From assembly GCA_017447865.1 (NCBI GenBank), contig JAFSMO010000041.1, positions 38,415-102,414 on the forward strand: a stretch of DNA of 64,000 bases, in the 5' to 3' direction. The notes beneath the pieces were generated by a model. The model saw nothing but the letters and a program-made list of their open reading frames with translations, ran no database searches and had not been told where the DNA came from. The stretch comes from Thermoguttaceae bacterium (GTDB lineage Bacteria > Planctomycetota > Planctomycetia > Pirellulales > Thermoguttaceae). Within the stretch, counting starts at the first letter, position 1. The number at the start of each line of letters is the position of its first letter. Positions 31,786 through 38,691 of this stretch are shown here, piece by piece. A program made the position numbers and the translations under genes.

Positions 31786-33115
31786 AAAATTGGGGCGTGG
31801 GCTGCAGGATCTGCTTAATCAGCGCGAGGAACAAGAACAAAAGGAAGAGCTTTACGAAAGAGAAGACGGAGAAACGTACGGCGGGAAAATCGACGTGACA
31901 GAAGGGACAGTCTCTCCGAAAAAGTTCGCAGACGAGCTGGCGCGTGATGGGGCCGAGTTTCGCAACTCGATTTTTGGCGAAAATGAGGACGAAATCTCTT
32001 CAGAGGAAGAGGACGATTCCGAAACCTACAATTTCGGCTCGATGCGCGAGGACTTGGACCAGGTGACCAGCGAAGTGAAGGCTCTTTCTGAGGAAGTCGA
32101 GAGTTTCAAGGCCGAGAGGGAGCAGGAAGACGGGGAAGACGGCGGTTCCAAAACGCTGCTCGACTACATGAATTCTGGGGAAAACTCTGGTGAAAAGCCG
32201 AAACGGAAGACCGTCAAGCCGGAAATTCTGGTGGTTGAGGATGAAAAGCCGATTTCGGACCGGGTGACGGAGGCCGAAAATACCGACGACGTGGACCGGA
32301 TCTACAACATTTCGGTCTCGCTGGTCGATTCCAACCCGTGGCAGCCGCGTGAAGTCTTTCAGGCCAAGGAGATCAATGAACTGGCGGAGAGCATCAAGAC
32401 GCACGGGCTGCTTCAGCCGATCGTGGTGCGCGAGTTCCGAAGCCGGTACCAGCTCGTGGCGGGTGAACGCCGTTTCCGTGCGGCCCTGAAACTGGACTGG
32501 ACGCAGGTCCCTGCCACGGTCATTGACGCGACGGACCGGGAAATGATGGAGCTTGCCCTGGTGGAAAACCTCCAGCGCAAAGACCTGAACCCGATTGAAA
32601 AGGCGACGTCTTTTCAGCGTTACCTCGAAGCCAACCACTGCAAGCAGGAAGACCTGGCGAAGCGGCTGAATCTGGACCGCTCAACGATTGCGAATCTGCA
32701 GCGGCTTCTGGCGCTTCCGCCGGAGGTCCAGCAGATGGTCGTGGACGAAAAACTGACGCAGGGCCATGCGCGGGCGCTTCTGACGTTGAAGAAAAGCCAG
32801 GACCAGATCGAAATGGCGAATCGGATCGAGGATGAAAAGCTCTCGGTGCGTCAGACGGAGCAGGTGATCACGGACTGGAACGAGAAAACGGTCCAGGAAC
32901 GCAAATCGGGTAAGATTTCCACCGTCGCGGCGCCGACGAAAGACGGCCGGAAGAAGGTCAAGAGCCCCAACGTTCTGGAACTGGAGCGTCAGCTTCAGGA
33001 TCTGCTCGATCTGAAGGTCAAGATCTCCGCCGACGCCAACGGGAAAGGGAAGCTGGAGATTTACTTCCGGAACAACGACGACTTCTCCAGCCTGATGGAG
33101 TTTTTCAAGGGTTAA
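31769..33115 (+). CDS. parB: Chromosome partitioning protein ParB (Spo0J)
   Basis: A 448-residue ParB. The N-terminal ParA-stimulating motif is 'RKNKKLGRGLQDLLNQ'. A Glu/Asp-rich stretch of about 170 residues follows, unusually long for the family. The CTPase/ParB core starts at 'NPWQPREVFQAKEINELAESIKTHGLLQPIVVR' and has 'GERRFRA' at about residue 232 and 'ALVENLQRKDLNPIEKA'. The helix-turn-helix is 'CKQEDLAKRLNLDRSTIANLQRLLALP', followed by 'TQGHARALL'. The C-terminal dimer domain ends 'SLMEFFKG'. The ATG at 31769 overlaps parA; an upstream in-frame ATG at 31703 lies inside parA. Four parS sites lie within 7 kb. Confidence 0.95.
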   Translation: MSRKNKKLGRGLQDLLNQREEQEQKEELYEREDGETYGGKIDVTEGTVSPKKFADELARDGAEFRNSIFGENEDEISSEEEDDSETYNFGSMREDLDQVTSEVKALSEEVESFKAEREQEDGEDGGSKTLLDYMNSGENSGEKPKRKTVKPEILVVEDEKPISDRVTEAENTDDVDRIYNISVSLVDSNPWQPREVFQAKEINELAESIKTHGLLQPIVVREFRSRYQLVAGERRFRAALKLDWTQVPATVIDATDREMMELALVENLQRKDLNPIEKATSFQRYLEANHCKQEDLAKRLNLDRSTIANLQRLLALPPEVQQMVVDEKLTQGHARALLTLKKSQDQIEMANRIEDEKLSVRQTEQVITDWNEKTVQERKSGKISTVAAPTKDGRKKVKSPNVLELERQLQDLLDLKVKISADANGKGKLEIYFRNNDDFSSLMEFFKG

Positions 33116-33133
33116 AAGTGAAAAGAGTGGACC

Positions 33134-33163
33134 GGAGTGTTTCACGTGAAACGCTCCTTTTTT
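33134..33163 (+). terminator. parB terminator that contains a parS site
   Basis: GGAG + TGTTTCACGTGAAACG + CTCC forms a hairpin of 12 paired positions and is followed by seven T, 18 bp after the parB stop. Confidence 0.7.
33138..33153. promoter_or_regulatory. parS site 4
   Basis: TGTTTCACGTGAAACG, a 16-mer with a 14-bp perfect palindrome, 23 bp after the parB stop and embedded in the terminator stem. The following transporter gene starts 16 bp later. Confidence 0.93.
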
Positions 33164-33168
33164 AAATC

Positions 33169-34170
33169 ATGAAGAATCTGCTGAAGAAACTGGGCCTCGA
33201 CGCGTTCATCCTTTCCCTCTTTGGAGCCATTTTTCTGGCGTGGCTTTACCCGCCGCCGGGGGCGAGTGAGGATCTGTTCTCGCTCTCGACGGTCGCGAAG
33301 TACGGCGTGACGGTCATTTTCTTCTTTTACGGCGTTCGGCTGAACTGGCAGAAGATCTACGACGGGCTGAAGAACTACCGCCTACACATCGTGGTGCACC
33401 TTTCGACTTTCGTCCTTTTCCCGCTGCTGGTCCTTCCTCTGACGTGGTACTTTACGCGCGGCGCCGACCAAAGCACGACCTGGCTCTGGTACGGGATCTT
33501 CTTCCTCGCGACGCTTCCTTCGACGGTCTCGTCGTCAGTCGTCATGGTAAATATTGCGCGCGGAAACGTCCCGGCAGCGATTTTCGACGCGAGCATTTCC
33601 AGCCTTCTGGGCGTCTTCATCACGCCGGTCTGGATGCAGATTTTCGTCGGAGCGTCCTCGGGCGGGCAGGATCTGGCGAGCGTGATCCTGAACCTGGTCA
33701 TTCTGGTCATCGTGCCGGTCGTTTTGGGAATTTGCCTCCACGGTCCTCTGGGCTGGTTTTCCGAGCGGTACGACAAAATGCTCAGGCGGTTCGACCAGGG
33801 GATCATCCTTTTGATCGTTTATACGTCGTTCTGTCACTCGTTCGCGCACAAAATGTTCGCCGGAATGACCTTTTCGACGCTCGTTTTCCTTTCGATCGGG
33901 ATGGTCGGCCTCTTCTTTACGGTCTTTTTCATCGTGGATCTGGTCTGTCACCTGCTCCGGTTTAACTACGAAGATCGGGTCACGACCCTTTTCTGCGGCT
34001 CGAAGAAGTCGCTGGTCCACGGCGCCACGATGAGCAAAGTGATCCTCCCCGACCCTCAGCTGGCGGGCGTGCTTCTCCTCCCGACGATGCTTTACCACGC
34101 GTACCAGCTGATCGTCGTGAGTATCATCGCGCGGCGATTCGTGAAGCGGCGGGAAAAAAGTTTGAATTAA
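33169..34170 (+). CDS. SBF-like sodium-dependent transporter (bile acid:Na+ symporter superfamily)
   Basis: A 333-residue integral membrane protein with about ten hydrophobic segments. The opening 'DAFILSLFGAIFLAWLYPPPG' and the crossover region 'FFLATLPSTVSSSVVMVNIARGNVPAAIFDASISSLLGVFITPVW' match the SBF-like (PF13593) branch, with the P-S/T-rich motif at a helix break. The late 'FCGSKKSLVHGATMSKVILPDPQLAG' is also typical. The cargo of this branch is mostly undefined; a small organic anion is likely. No ribosome site is visible before the ATG because the parB terminator and parS occupy that space. A bidirectional terminator follows. Confidence 0.85.
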   Translation: MKNLLKKLGLDAFILSLFGAIFLAWLYPPPGASEDLFSLSTVAKYGVTVIFFFYGVRLNWQKIYDGLKNYRLHIVVHLSTFVLFPLLVLPLTWYFTRGADQSTTWLWYGIFFLATLPSTVSSSVVMVNIARGNVPAAIFDASISSLLGVFITPVWMQIFVGASSGGQDLASVILNLVILVIVPVVLGICLHGPLGWFSERYDKMLRRFDQGIILLIVYTSFCHSFAHKMFAGMTFSTLVFLSIGMVGLFFTVFFIVDLVCHLLRFNYEDRVTTLFCGSKKSLVHGATMSKVILPDPQLAGVLLLPTMLYHAYQLIVVSIIARRFVKRREKSLN

Positions 34171-34187
34171 AACCGAAAATCAAAAAA

Positions 34188-34233
34188 GAGGCCGGGAAAC
34201 GTTTCTGAATGGTTTCCCGGCCTCATTTTTTTT
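34188..34233. terminator. Bidirectional intrinsic terminator
   Basis: GAGGCCGGGAAAC and GTTTCCCGGCCTC form a perfect 13-bp stem with T-runs on the plus side and A-runs on the other. It separates the convergent transporter and mrp genes. Confidence 0.92.
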
Positions 34234-34258
34234 GATTGCTGATTCCCTCAGTGACTTT

Positions 34259-35080
34259 TTACTTCCATTTATTTAAAAGGTCTGCGTCGAAAAAGTCTTT
34301 TTCAATCGATTCGATGTTTCCCGAGTCGCAGGCTTCCGCGATTTTCGGGTCGATCGGCAGGCGGGCGAGGATCGGAAGGTCAAACTCGGCGGCAAGCCGG
34401 TCGATTTTGCTCTCGCCGAAAACCGAAATCTTCTTCCCGCAGTCCGGGCACTCGATGTAACTCATGTTTTCGACCAGGCCGAGGACCGGGACGTTCATCA
34501 TGTTGGCCATTTTGATCGCTTTTCCGACGATCATCGAGACGAGATCCTGCGGCGAGGCGACGATGACCACGCCCGCGATGGGGAGCGACTGGAAAACCGT
34601 TAGCGCGACGTCGCCCGTTCCCGGCGGCATGTCGACGAACATGAAATCCACCTCGTTCCAGATCACGTTCGACCAGAACTGCTTCACGACCGACGCGATG
34701 ATCGGCCCGCGCCAGAGGACCGGGTCAGAAGCGTTTTCCAGCAGAAGATTCACGGAGATCAGCTCGATCCCGCCTTTCGAGATTTCGGGGAAGATCCCGT
34801 CTTCAGTCCCTTGCGCATGGTTGGAGATCCCGAACATTTTGGGGATGGAGGGGCCGGTAATATCGGCGTCGAGAATGGCTGTTTTCAGGCCCGCGCGCTT
34901 CGACTGGCAGGCCAGCAGGCCCGTGACGAGAGATTTTCCGACGCCGCCTTTTCCGCTCACGACGGCGATCACTTTTTTGACGTCACTCAAGGGGTTCATC
35001 TCGGCTTTCAGGCTTTGACTCTTCTGATCGCTGCATTTATGGGCGCAGCTTTCGCAATTATGATCGCAGGATTCTGACAT
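34259..35080 (-). CDS. Mrp/NBP35 family iron-sulfur carrier ATPase
   Basis: A 273-residue P-loop NTPase of the Mrp/ApbC/Nbp35 group, which holds and delivers [4Fe-4S] clusters. The deviant Walker A is 'VVSGKGGVGKSLVTGLLA'. The family signature 'ILDADITGPSIPKMFG', 'VLWRGPIIASVVKQFW' and 'DFMFVDMPPGTGDVALT' is complete. A paired CPxC ('IECPDCGKK') is the bridging cluster ligand site, and the N-terminus carries an extra Cys/His group (CDHNCESCAHKC), as in the Nbp35-type subgroup. It is not the partition ATPase, which is at 31048. An AAGG site precedes the ATG. The next gene upstream (phosphatase fold) is on the same strand with a 40-bp gap. Confidence 0.93.
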   Translation of the reverse strand: MSESCDHNCESCAHKCSDQKSQSLKAEMNPLSDVKKVIAVVSGKGGVGKSLVTGLLACQSKRAGLKTAILDADITGPSIPKMFGISNHAQGTEDGIFPEISKGGIELISVNLLLENASDPVLWRGPIIASVVKQFWSNVIWNEVDFMFVDMPPGTGDVALTVFQSLPIAGVVIVASPQDLVSMIVGKAIKMANMMNVPVLGLVENMSYIECPDCGKKISVFGESKIDRLAAEFDLPILARLPIDPKIAEACDSGNIESIEKDFFDADLLNKWK

Positions 35081-35119
35081 AAAAAACCTTCCTTTTTGCT
35101 TAAATACTTGATTCTTCCA

Positions 35120-35767
35120 TTACCTCTGGAGCGCGGGGACCGCTTGCCCGGCGGGGAGTTCGACCGGCTCCCAGAGGCCGTGCTGACCGATGAAGTTCCA
35201 GAGATTTTTGGCTTCCTCGCTTTTCAGGGCGCAGCGGAACAGACTGGCGAGCGGTTCGCAAATGACCAGGCCGATGGTCCCTTCATGGTGGCGTTTCAGG
35301 AGCCATTCGATGGTGGTCTGGATGCGCTTTTGGACCTCACGGAAAGATTCGCCGTTTGGGGGGGCGATCGCTTGGGGAGAATTGGCCGCGCATCGGTAAA
35401 CTCGGGGCTGTAAGCGTTGAATCTCTTCGACCCGGCGGCCTTCCCAGAGGCCCTGATCCTGATTTCGAAGCCCTTTCAGGACTTTACACGGGATTTGGAG
35501 GCTCGACGCGATACATTCCGCGGTTTCGAGGGCCGAAACGTTGGGGGACGTGTAGATCAGGGACGGATTTTCGGAAACCATTTCCTCGGCCAGACGGCTC
35601 GCTTCCTGCTGGCCGTTCTCGGTTAAATGAAGATTTAGATTTCCCTGAATATGACGTTGAATATCGTACACTGTTTCGCCAGGACGAATGATCAGAAACC
35701 GCAGGACGTGCTTTTCTTCCAGAAAAGACGCGGTGCTTTCTGAGGAAATTTTAGTTAAATTTGACAT
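35120..35767 (-). CDS. Phosphoglycerate-mutase-fold protein with lost catalytic residues
   Basis: A 215-residue member of the histidine phosphatase superfamily. The framework is clear: 'FLIIRPGETVYDIQRHIQGNLNLHLTENGQQEASRLAEEM' corresponds to the RHGxT...R.QG..D..LT..G..QA region. 'IYTSPNVSALETAECIA' corresponds to the SSP..R..QTA region, then 'GLWEGRRVEEIQ' and 'GESFREVQKRI'. However, the nucleophilic His reads Pro29 (RPG for RHG), the second phosphate-pocket Arg reads Ser78, and the second His reads Glu171 ('VICEPLAS' for V.SHG..). It should not act as a phosphatase or mutase. It may bind a phosphate ligand or a partner. It is in a probable operon with mrp. Confidence 0.75.
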   Translation of the reverse strand: MSNLTKISSESTASFLEEKHVLRFLIIRPGETVYDIQRHIQGNLNLHLTENGQQEASRLAEEMVSENPSLIYTSPNVSALETAECIASSLQIPCKVLKGLRNQDQGLWEGRRVEEIQRLQPRVYRCAANSPQAIAPPNGESFREVQKRIQTTIEWLLKRHHEGTIGLVICEPLASLFRCALKSEEAKNLWNFIGQHGLWEPVELPAGQAVPALQR

Positions 35768-35872
35768 AAATCAATTAAATAAATGAGCGTTTCCCTTGGG
35801 CTTGGTCTTTCCCTTGGTTACGTCATTGGAAAATTTTGTTGGGGGGGTTAATCGTGGATTTTCGCGGAATCT

Positions 35873-36655
35873 TTATTTTTGAAGCTCTTCGTTCAGCATC
35901 CGGAAGCGCTCCTGAATTTGATTCCCGCGGAAAATGGCCGTTCCCATCACCAGGCCGGTGGCACCGCTGAGTTTGCAGTCCATCAGAGTGGTTTCATTGA
36001 CGCCGCCGTCCACGCTGCGAAGCATTTCGGGTGAGGCGTTTTCACGGATCCATGCGAGTTTCTCCTTTCCGCGCGGATCGAATTTTTGGCCGCCAAAGCC
36101 GGGCATGACGCTCATGACCAGAGCGTTTTCGCACTCGCTGAGGAACGGTTTCAGGAGTGCCACGTCCGTGGGCGGAATGATTGAAAGCCCTGCCGCGGCT
36201 CCAAGCCGGTGAACTTTTTCGAGGGCTGAATGAACGTGAGTTTTGAAGAGGAACCACACGTCGGCGAGGTCGTCGGGCTGGCAGCCGGTACGGGCGTAAT
36301 TGTGGCCAGGTTTTTCAAGATCGGCGATTGCTTCGACGTGAAACGTGATTCCATCCGCTCCGGCCTTTCGGAACGGTTCAAAATAAAATTCGGGGTCGGA
36401 GAGCATCAGGTGAACGTCCAGAACGAGGTCGGTCACCCGGCGGACGGCCTCCACGACCGGCACGCCAATGCTCAGGTTGGGGACGAAATGACCGTCCATG
36501 ACATCGAGGTGAAGCCCCTGGACTCCTGCTTTCTCAAGCTCACGAATATCACGTTCCAGGTTTGCGAAGTCACAGGCCAGCAGAGAAGGCAGAATCACAC
36601 GCGGTGATCGAGCCAGTGTTTTGTAAAAATCGATGGAAGAATCTGCTGTTCCCAT
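35873..36655 (-). CDS. rpe: Ribulose-phosphate 3-epimerase
   Basis: A 260-residue TIM-barrel epimerase interconverting ribulose 5-phosphate and xylulose 5-phosphate. Family motifs are all present: 'ILPSLLACDFANL', 'GLHLDVMDGHFVPNLSIGVPVVEAVR', 'LDVHLMLSDPEFYFEPFRKAGADGITFHVEA', 'ALVMSVMPGFGGQKF' and 'RSVDGGVNETT...GATGLVMGTAIFRG', including the metal-binding His/Asp set. An extra loop of about 15 residues ('NYARTGCQPDDLADVW') lies between the third and fourth strands, and the N-terminus is about 18 residues longer than E. coli Rpe. TATAAT boxes on the minus strand at 36702-36707 and 36712-36717 mark the promoter region. Confidence 0.94.
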   Translation of the reverse strand: MGTADSSIDFYKTLARSPRVILPSLLACDFANLERDIRELEKAGVQGLHLDVMDGHFVPNLSIGVPVVEAVRRVTDLVLDVHLMLSDPEFYFEPFRKAGADGITFHVEAIADLEKPGHNYARTGCQPDDLADVWFLFKTHVHSALEKVHRLGAAAGLSIIPPTDVALLKPFLSECENALVMSVMPGFGGQKFDPRGKEKLAWIRENASPEMLRSVDGGVNETTLMDCKLSGATGLVMGTAIFRGNQIQERFRMLNEELQK

Positions 36656-37139
36656 GAATGAACCTCAAACGAAAATGAAGACCAAGTGCTTAACTGCGTC
36701 TATTATAGCACATTATACGATTTAGAGCAGGGGTTTGACCCGAAAAATGTTAAACTTTTTTGGAAAATCCTGTTGGAAAAGACCGATAAAACGGGTTGGG
36801 TGGATAAAATGCGCAAGTAAACTTAAATATTCTAGGGGAGGAAGTACCTCCAAACAGAAAATTTTTATAAAAGTTGCAAATTTTTGTAAAAAAAGTCGAT
36901 TCGGGGACTTGACGAAAAGTGGAACGTCGTTAATAATAGAGTAAATAGTAAAATTGTATTTGATTGGAACCTCATAATAACGGAAACTCCGGCCCAATAT
37001 TGGGTTAAAAAAGTTGAGGAGAATTCAGACGGGAAACGAGATTCAGGATTTTCCAAGTTTCCTGTTTTGTCTGATCCTCAAGCATTTTTTAATTCTCAAT
37101 GAGAACCTGGTTTCCCAAGACCTTTATTGAAGGGGAAAA
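36656..37139. other. Gene-free AT-rich interval
   Basis: A 484-bp gap between divergent rpe and the EF-hand lipoprotein gene. It holds the rpe -10 boxes near 36702-36717 and A/T-rich sequence. The only other features are short T/A runs and the ribosome site (AAGGGG) of the next gene at its right end. I see no RNA gene or repeat here. Confidence 0.5.
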
Positions 37140-37760
37140 ATGATGAAAAAAGTGTTGATGATTGTTTGCGGTCTCGCCCTCCTCGCTTCTGTCGGCTGCG
37201 GTCTGAGCAAACCCAAAGCGGTTGATGTCCCGCCGTACGATCCGGGCAAGATTGCTTCCAAGGCGATGGAACTCTATGATACGAGCAAGGATGGGAAACT
37301 GGACGCGGATGAACTGAAAGCGTGCCCGGGGATGCTTTTCTCGCTGAAAGGCCCCAAGAGCATTGACACGAACTCGGACGGTGCTATTGACGCGAATGAG
37401 ATCAAGGCGCGTATTCAGGCCTGGATCGACATGAAGGTCGGACTCACCTGCCCGATCGTGAAGTTCGTGGACAAAAAAGGGAAACCGGCGAAGGAAGTCT
37501 TTGGAAAGAACGTGACTTTGACCCCAGACGCTCTGCACGAGGGTATGCTCAAAACGACCACGCCGATCGCCGTTGATGATAATGGCCAGTGCAGCCCGAG
37601 CACGCCGGACAACCTCGACAATCTGAGCGGAATGTCCTACGGGTTCTACACGATTTCGATTGACGGAACGCAGTACAACAACCTCGGCGTTGAAATTTTC
37701 GACGGTGCGAAGGAAGACGACGTGGACTCATTCCAGGTCATTCTGTCCAAAGGGAAGTAA
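37140..37760 (+). CDS. EF-hand lipoprotein
   Basis: A 206-residue exported lipoprotein with signal 'MMKKVLMIVCGLALLASVGCGL' and a lipobox cysteine at residue 20. Two EF-hand loops follow: 'DTSKDGKLDADEL' (about residues 48-60) and 'DTNSDGAIDANEI' (about 81-93), both with the usual Asp, Ser/Asn, Asp, Gly, Glu ligand order, so calcium binding is likely. The C-terminal half, from 'LTCPIVKFVDKKGKPAKEVFGKNVTLTP' on, reads as a beta-sandwich typical of carboxypeptidase-regulatory-like domains. Such lipoproteins are frequent in planctomycetes. AAGGGG precedes the ATG pair and an intrinsic terminator follows. Confidence 0.82.
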   Translation: MMKKVLMIVCGLALLASVGCGLSKPKAVDVPPYDPGKIASKAMELYDTSKDGKLDADELKACPGMLFSLKGPKSIDTNSDGAIDANEIKARIQAWIDMKVGLTCPIVKFVDKKGKPAKEVFGKNVTLTPDALHEGMLKTTTPIAVDDNGQCSPSTPDNLDNLSGMSYGFYTISIDGTQYNNLGVEIFDGAKEDDVDSFQVILSKGK

Positions 37761-37789
37761 TTCGGTTTTTCCCTAAAACCTGAAATTTC

Positions 37790-37830
37790 GGCCATATCGA
37801 GCGGCTTGCCCGGTATGGCCGTTTTTTTTC
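37790..37830 (+). terminator. Intrinsic terminator after the EF-hand gene
   Basis: CGGCCATA and TATGGCCG pair around a GC-rich loop and are followed by eight T. Confidence 0.9.
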
Positions 37831-37904
37831 ATCTGTTGCATTTCTCAGGGGAAGGGTTTTGCTCAACAGTTATATTGTAAAGGCGAAATAAAACCCACAG
37901 GGCC

Positions 37905-38405
37905 TCACGATTTCTCCCACAGGCCGATCAGTTGCTGCGCCTCGCTGCGGATGCCGTCGTCGTCGGCCTCTTTCGCCAGCTTGCCGAGCGAACGGAGGAC
38001 TTCCTCTCGGTCGGGGAGTTCATGTCCGCGGGAGGGATCCAGGTACTCGCCCAGGCAGCGGAGCAGGCGGAGAACGTGCTCCTCGTCCTCATCAAAGAGC
38101 ACGTCGTTTATGCTGTCGATCCCGTCCTCGACGGTCAATTCTTCGAGTTTTCCAAACGGATCCAGGAATCGGCCGAATGGCCCCGAGTGTTCTTCGAGGG
38201 ATTCTATTTTATTAATGTCGCTCTTGTAGAAAAGAAAGCTCAGGATTTGCAGACTTTCCTCGGCCCGCCCGAACTCATGTTCGTCATACTCGTCGCTGTT
38301 GTAGGTGCAAATGCCGTCGAACACATCGCCCCAGCGGTCGGTGATTCGGACACATTTTTCGTCAAATTCTTTCAGATCCACGGTACCGGCTTCCTCTTTG
38401 ATCAA
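37905..38405 (-). CDS. Conserved protein of unknown function, acidic
   Basis: A 166-residue acidic cytoplasmic protein. The first third, 'KCVRITDRWGDVFDGICTYNSDEYDEHEFGRAEESLQILSFLFYKSDINKIESLE', looks like a small SH3-like or LSm-type beta barrel found in many uncharacterised bacterial proteins. The last two thirds are helical with HEAT-like spacing ('EEHVLRLLRCLGEYLDP', 'REEVLRSLGKLAKEADDDGIRSEAQQLIGLW'). The start is uncertain: a TTG at 38405 with GGAG near it, or a GTG at 38381 with GAGGAAG before it. A strong promoter lies just upstream. No function assigned. Confidence 0.65.
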   Translation of the reverse strand: MIKEEAGTVDLKEFDEKCVRITDRWGDVFDGICTYNSDEYDEHEFGRAEESLQILSFLFYKSDINKIESLEEHSGPFGRFLDPFGKLEELTVEDGIDSINDVLFDEDEEHVLRLLRCLGEYLDPSRGHELPDREEVLRSLGKLAKEADDDGIRSEAQQLIGLWEKS

Positions 38406-38429
38406 AAAACTCCAGCAACTCTTTCGCTT

Positions 38430-38458
38430 ATTGTACTCTTAAAAGGATCTTCTGTCAA
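38430..38458 (-). promoter_or_regulatory. Promoter of the acidic conserved protein gene
   Basis: On the minus strand TTGACA (38453-38458), a 17-bp spacer and TACAAT (38430-38435). Confidence 0.75.
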
Positions 38459-38691
38459 GAGTGCGGGCGAGGTTAAGGCCGGTCTTGCTTCAGGAGCCTC
38501 GTTTTTCTGTTTTCGTACGATTTGTTCCTCTCCTTCTGACTAAAAAAAGTATAAAGATACGGAATTTGAGTATTGTAGGAGTTTTATCTGGACGATAAAA
38601 AAGAAAAGTGAAAATATTTTGCCAGAGGAAACCGGATCAACCTCGAAAGGATCGGTCTTTTCCAAAATACTTTGTACGGCAGGAAGGTCAA

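Noticed and set aside
34259..35080. A second ParA
   Set aside because: The CPxC motif, the ADITGPSIPKMFG signature and the Cys-rich N-terminus identify an Mrp/NBP35 iron-sulfur carrier.
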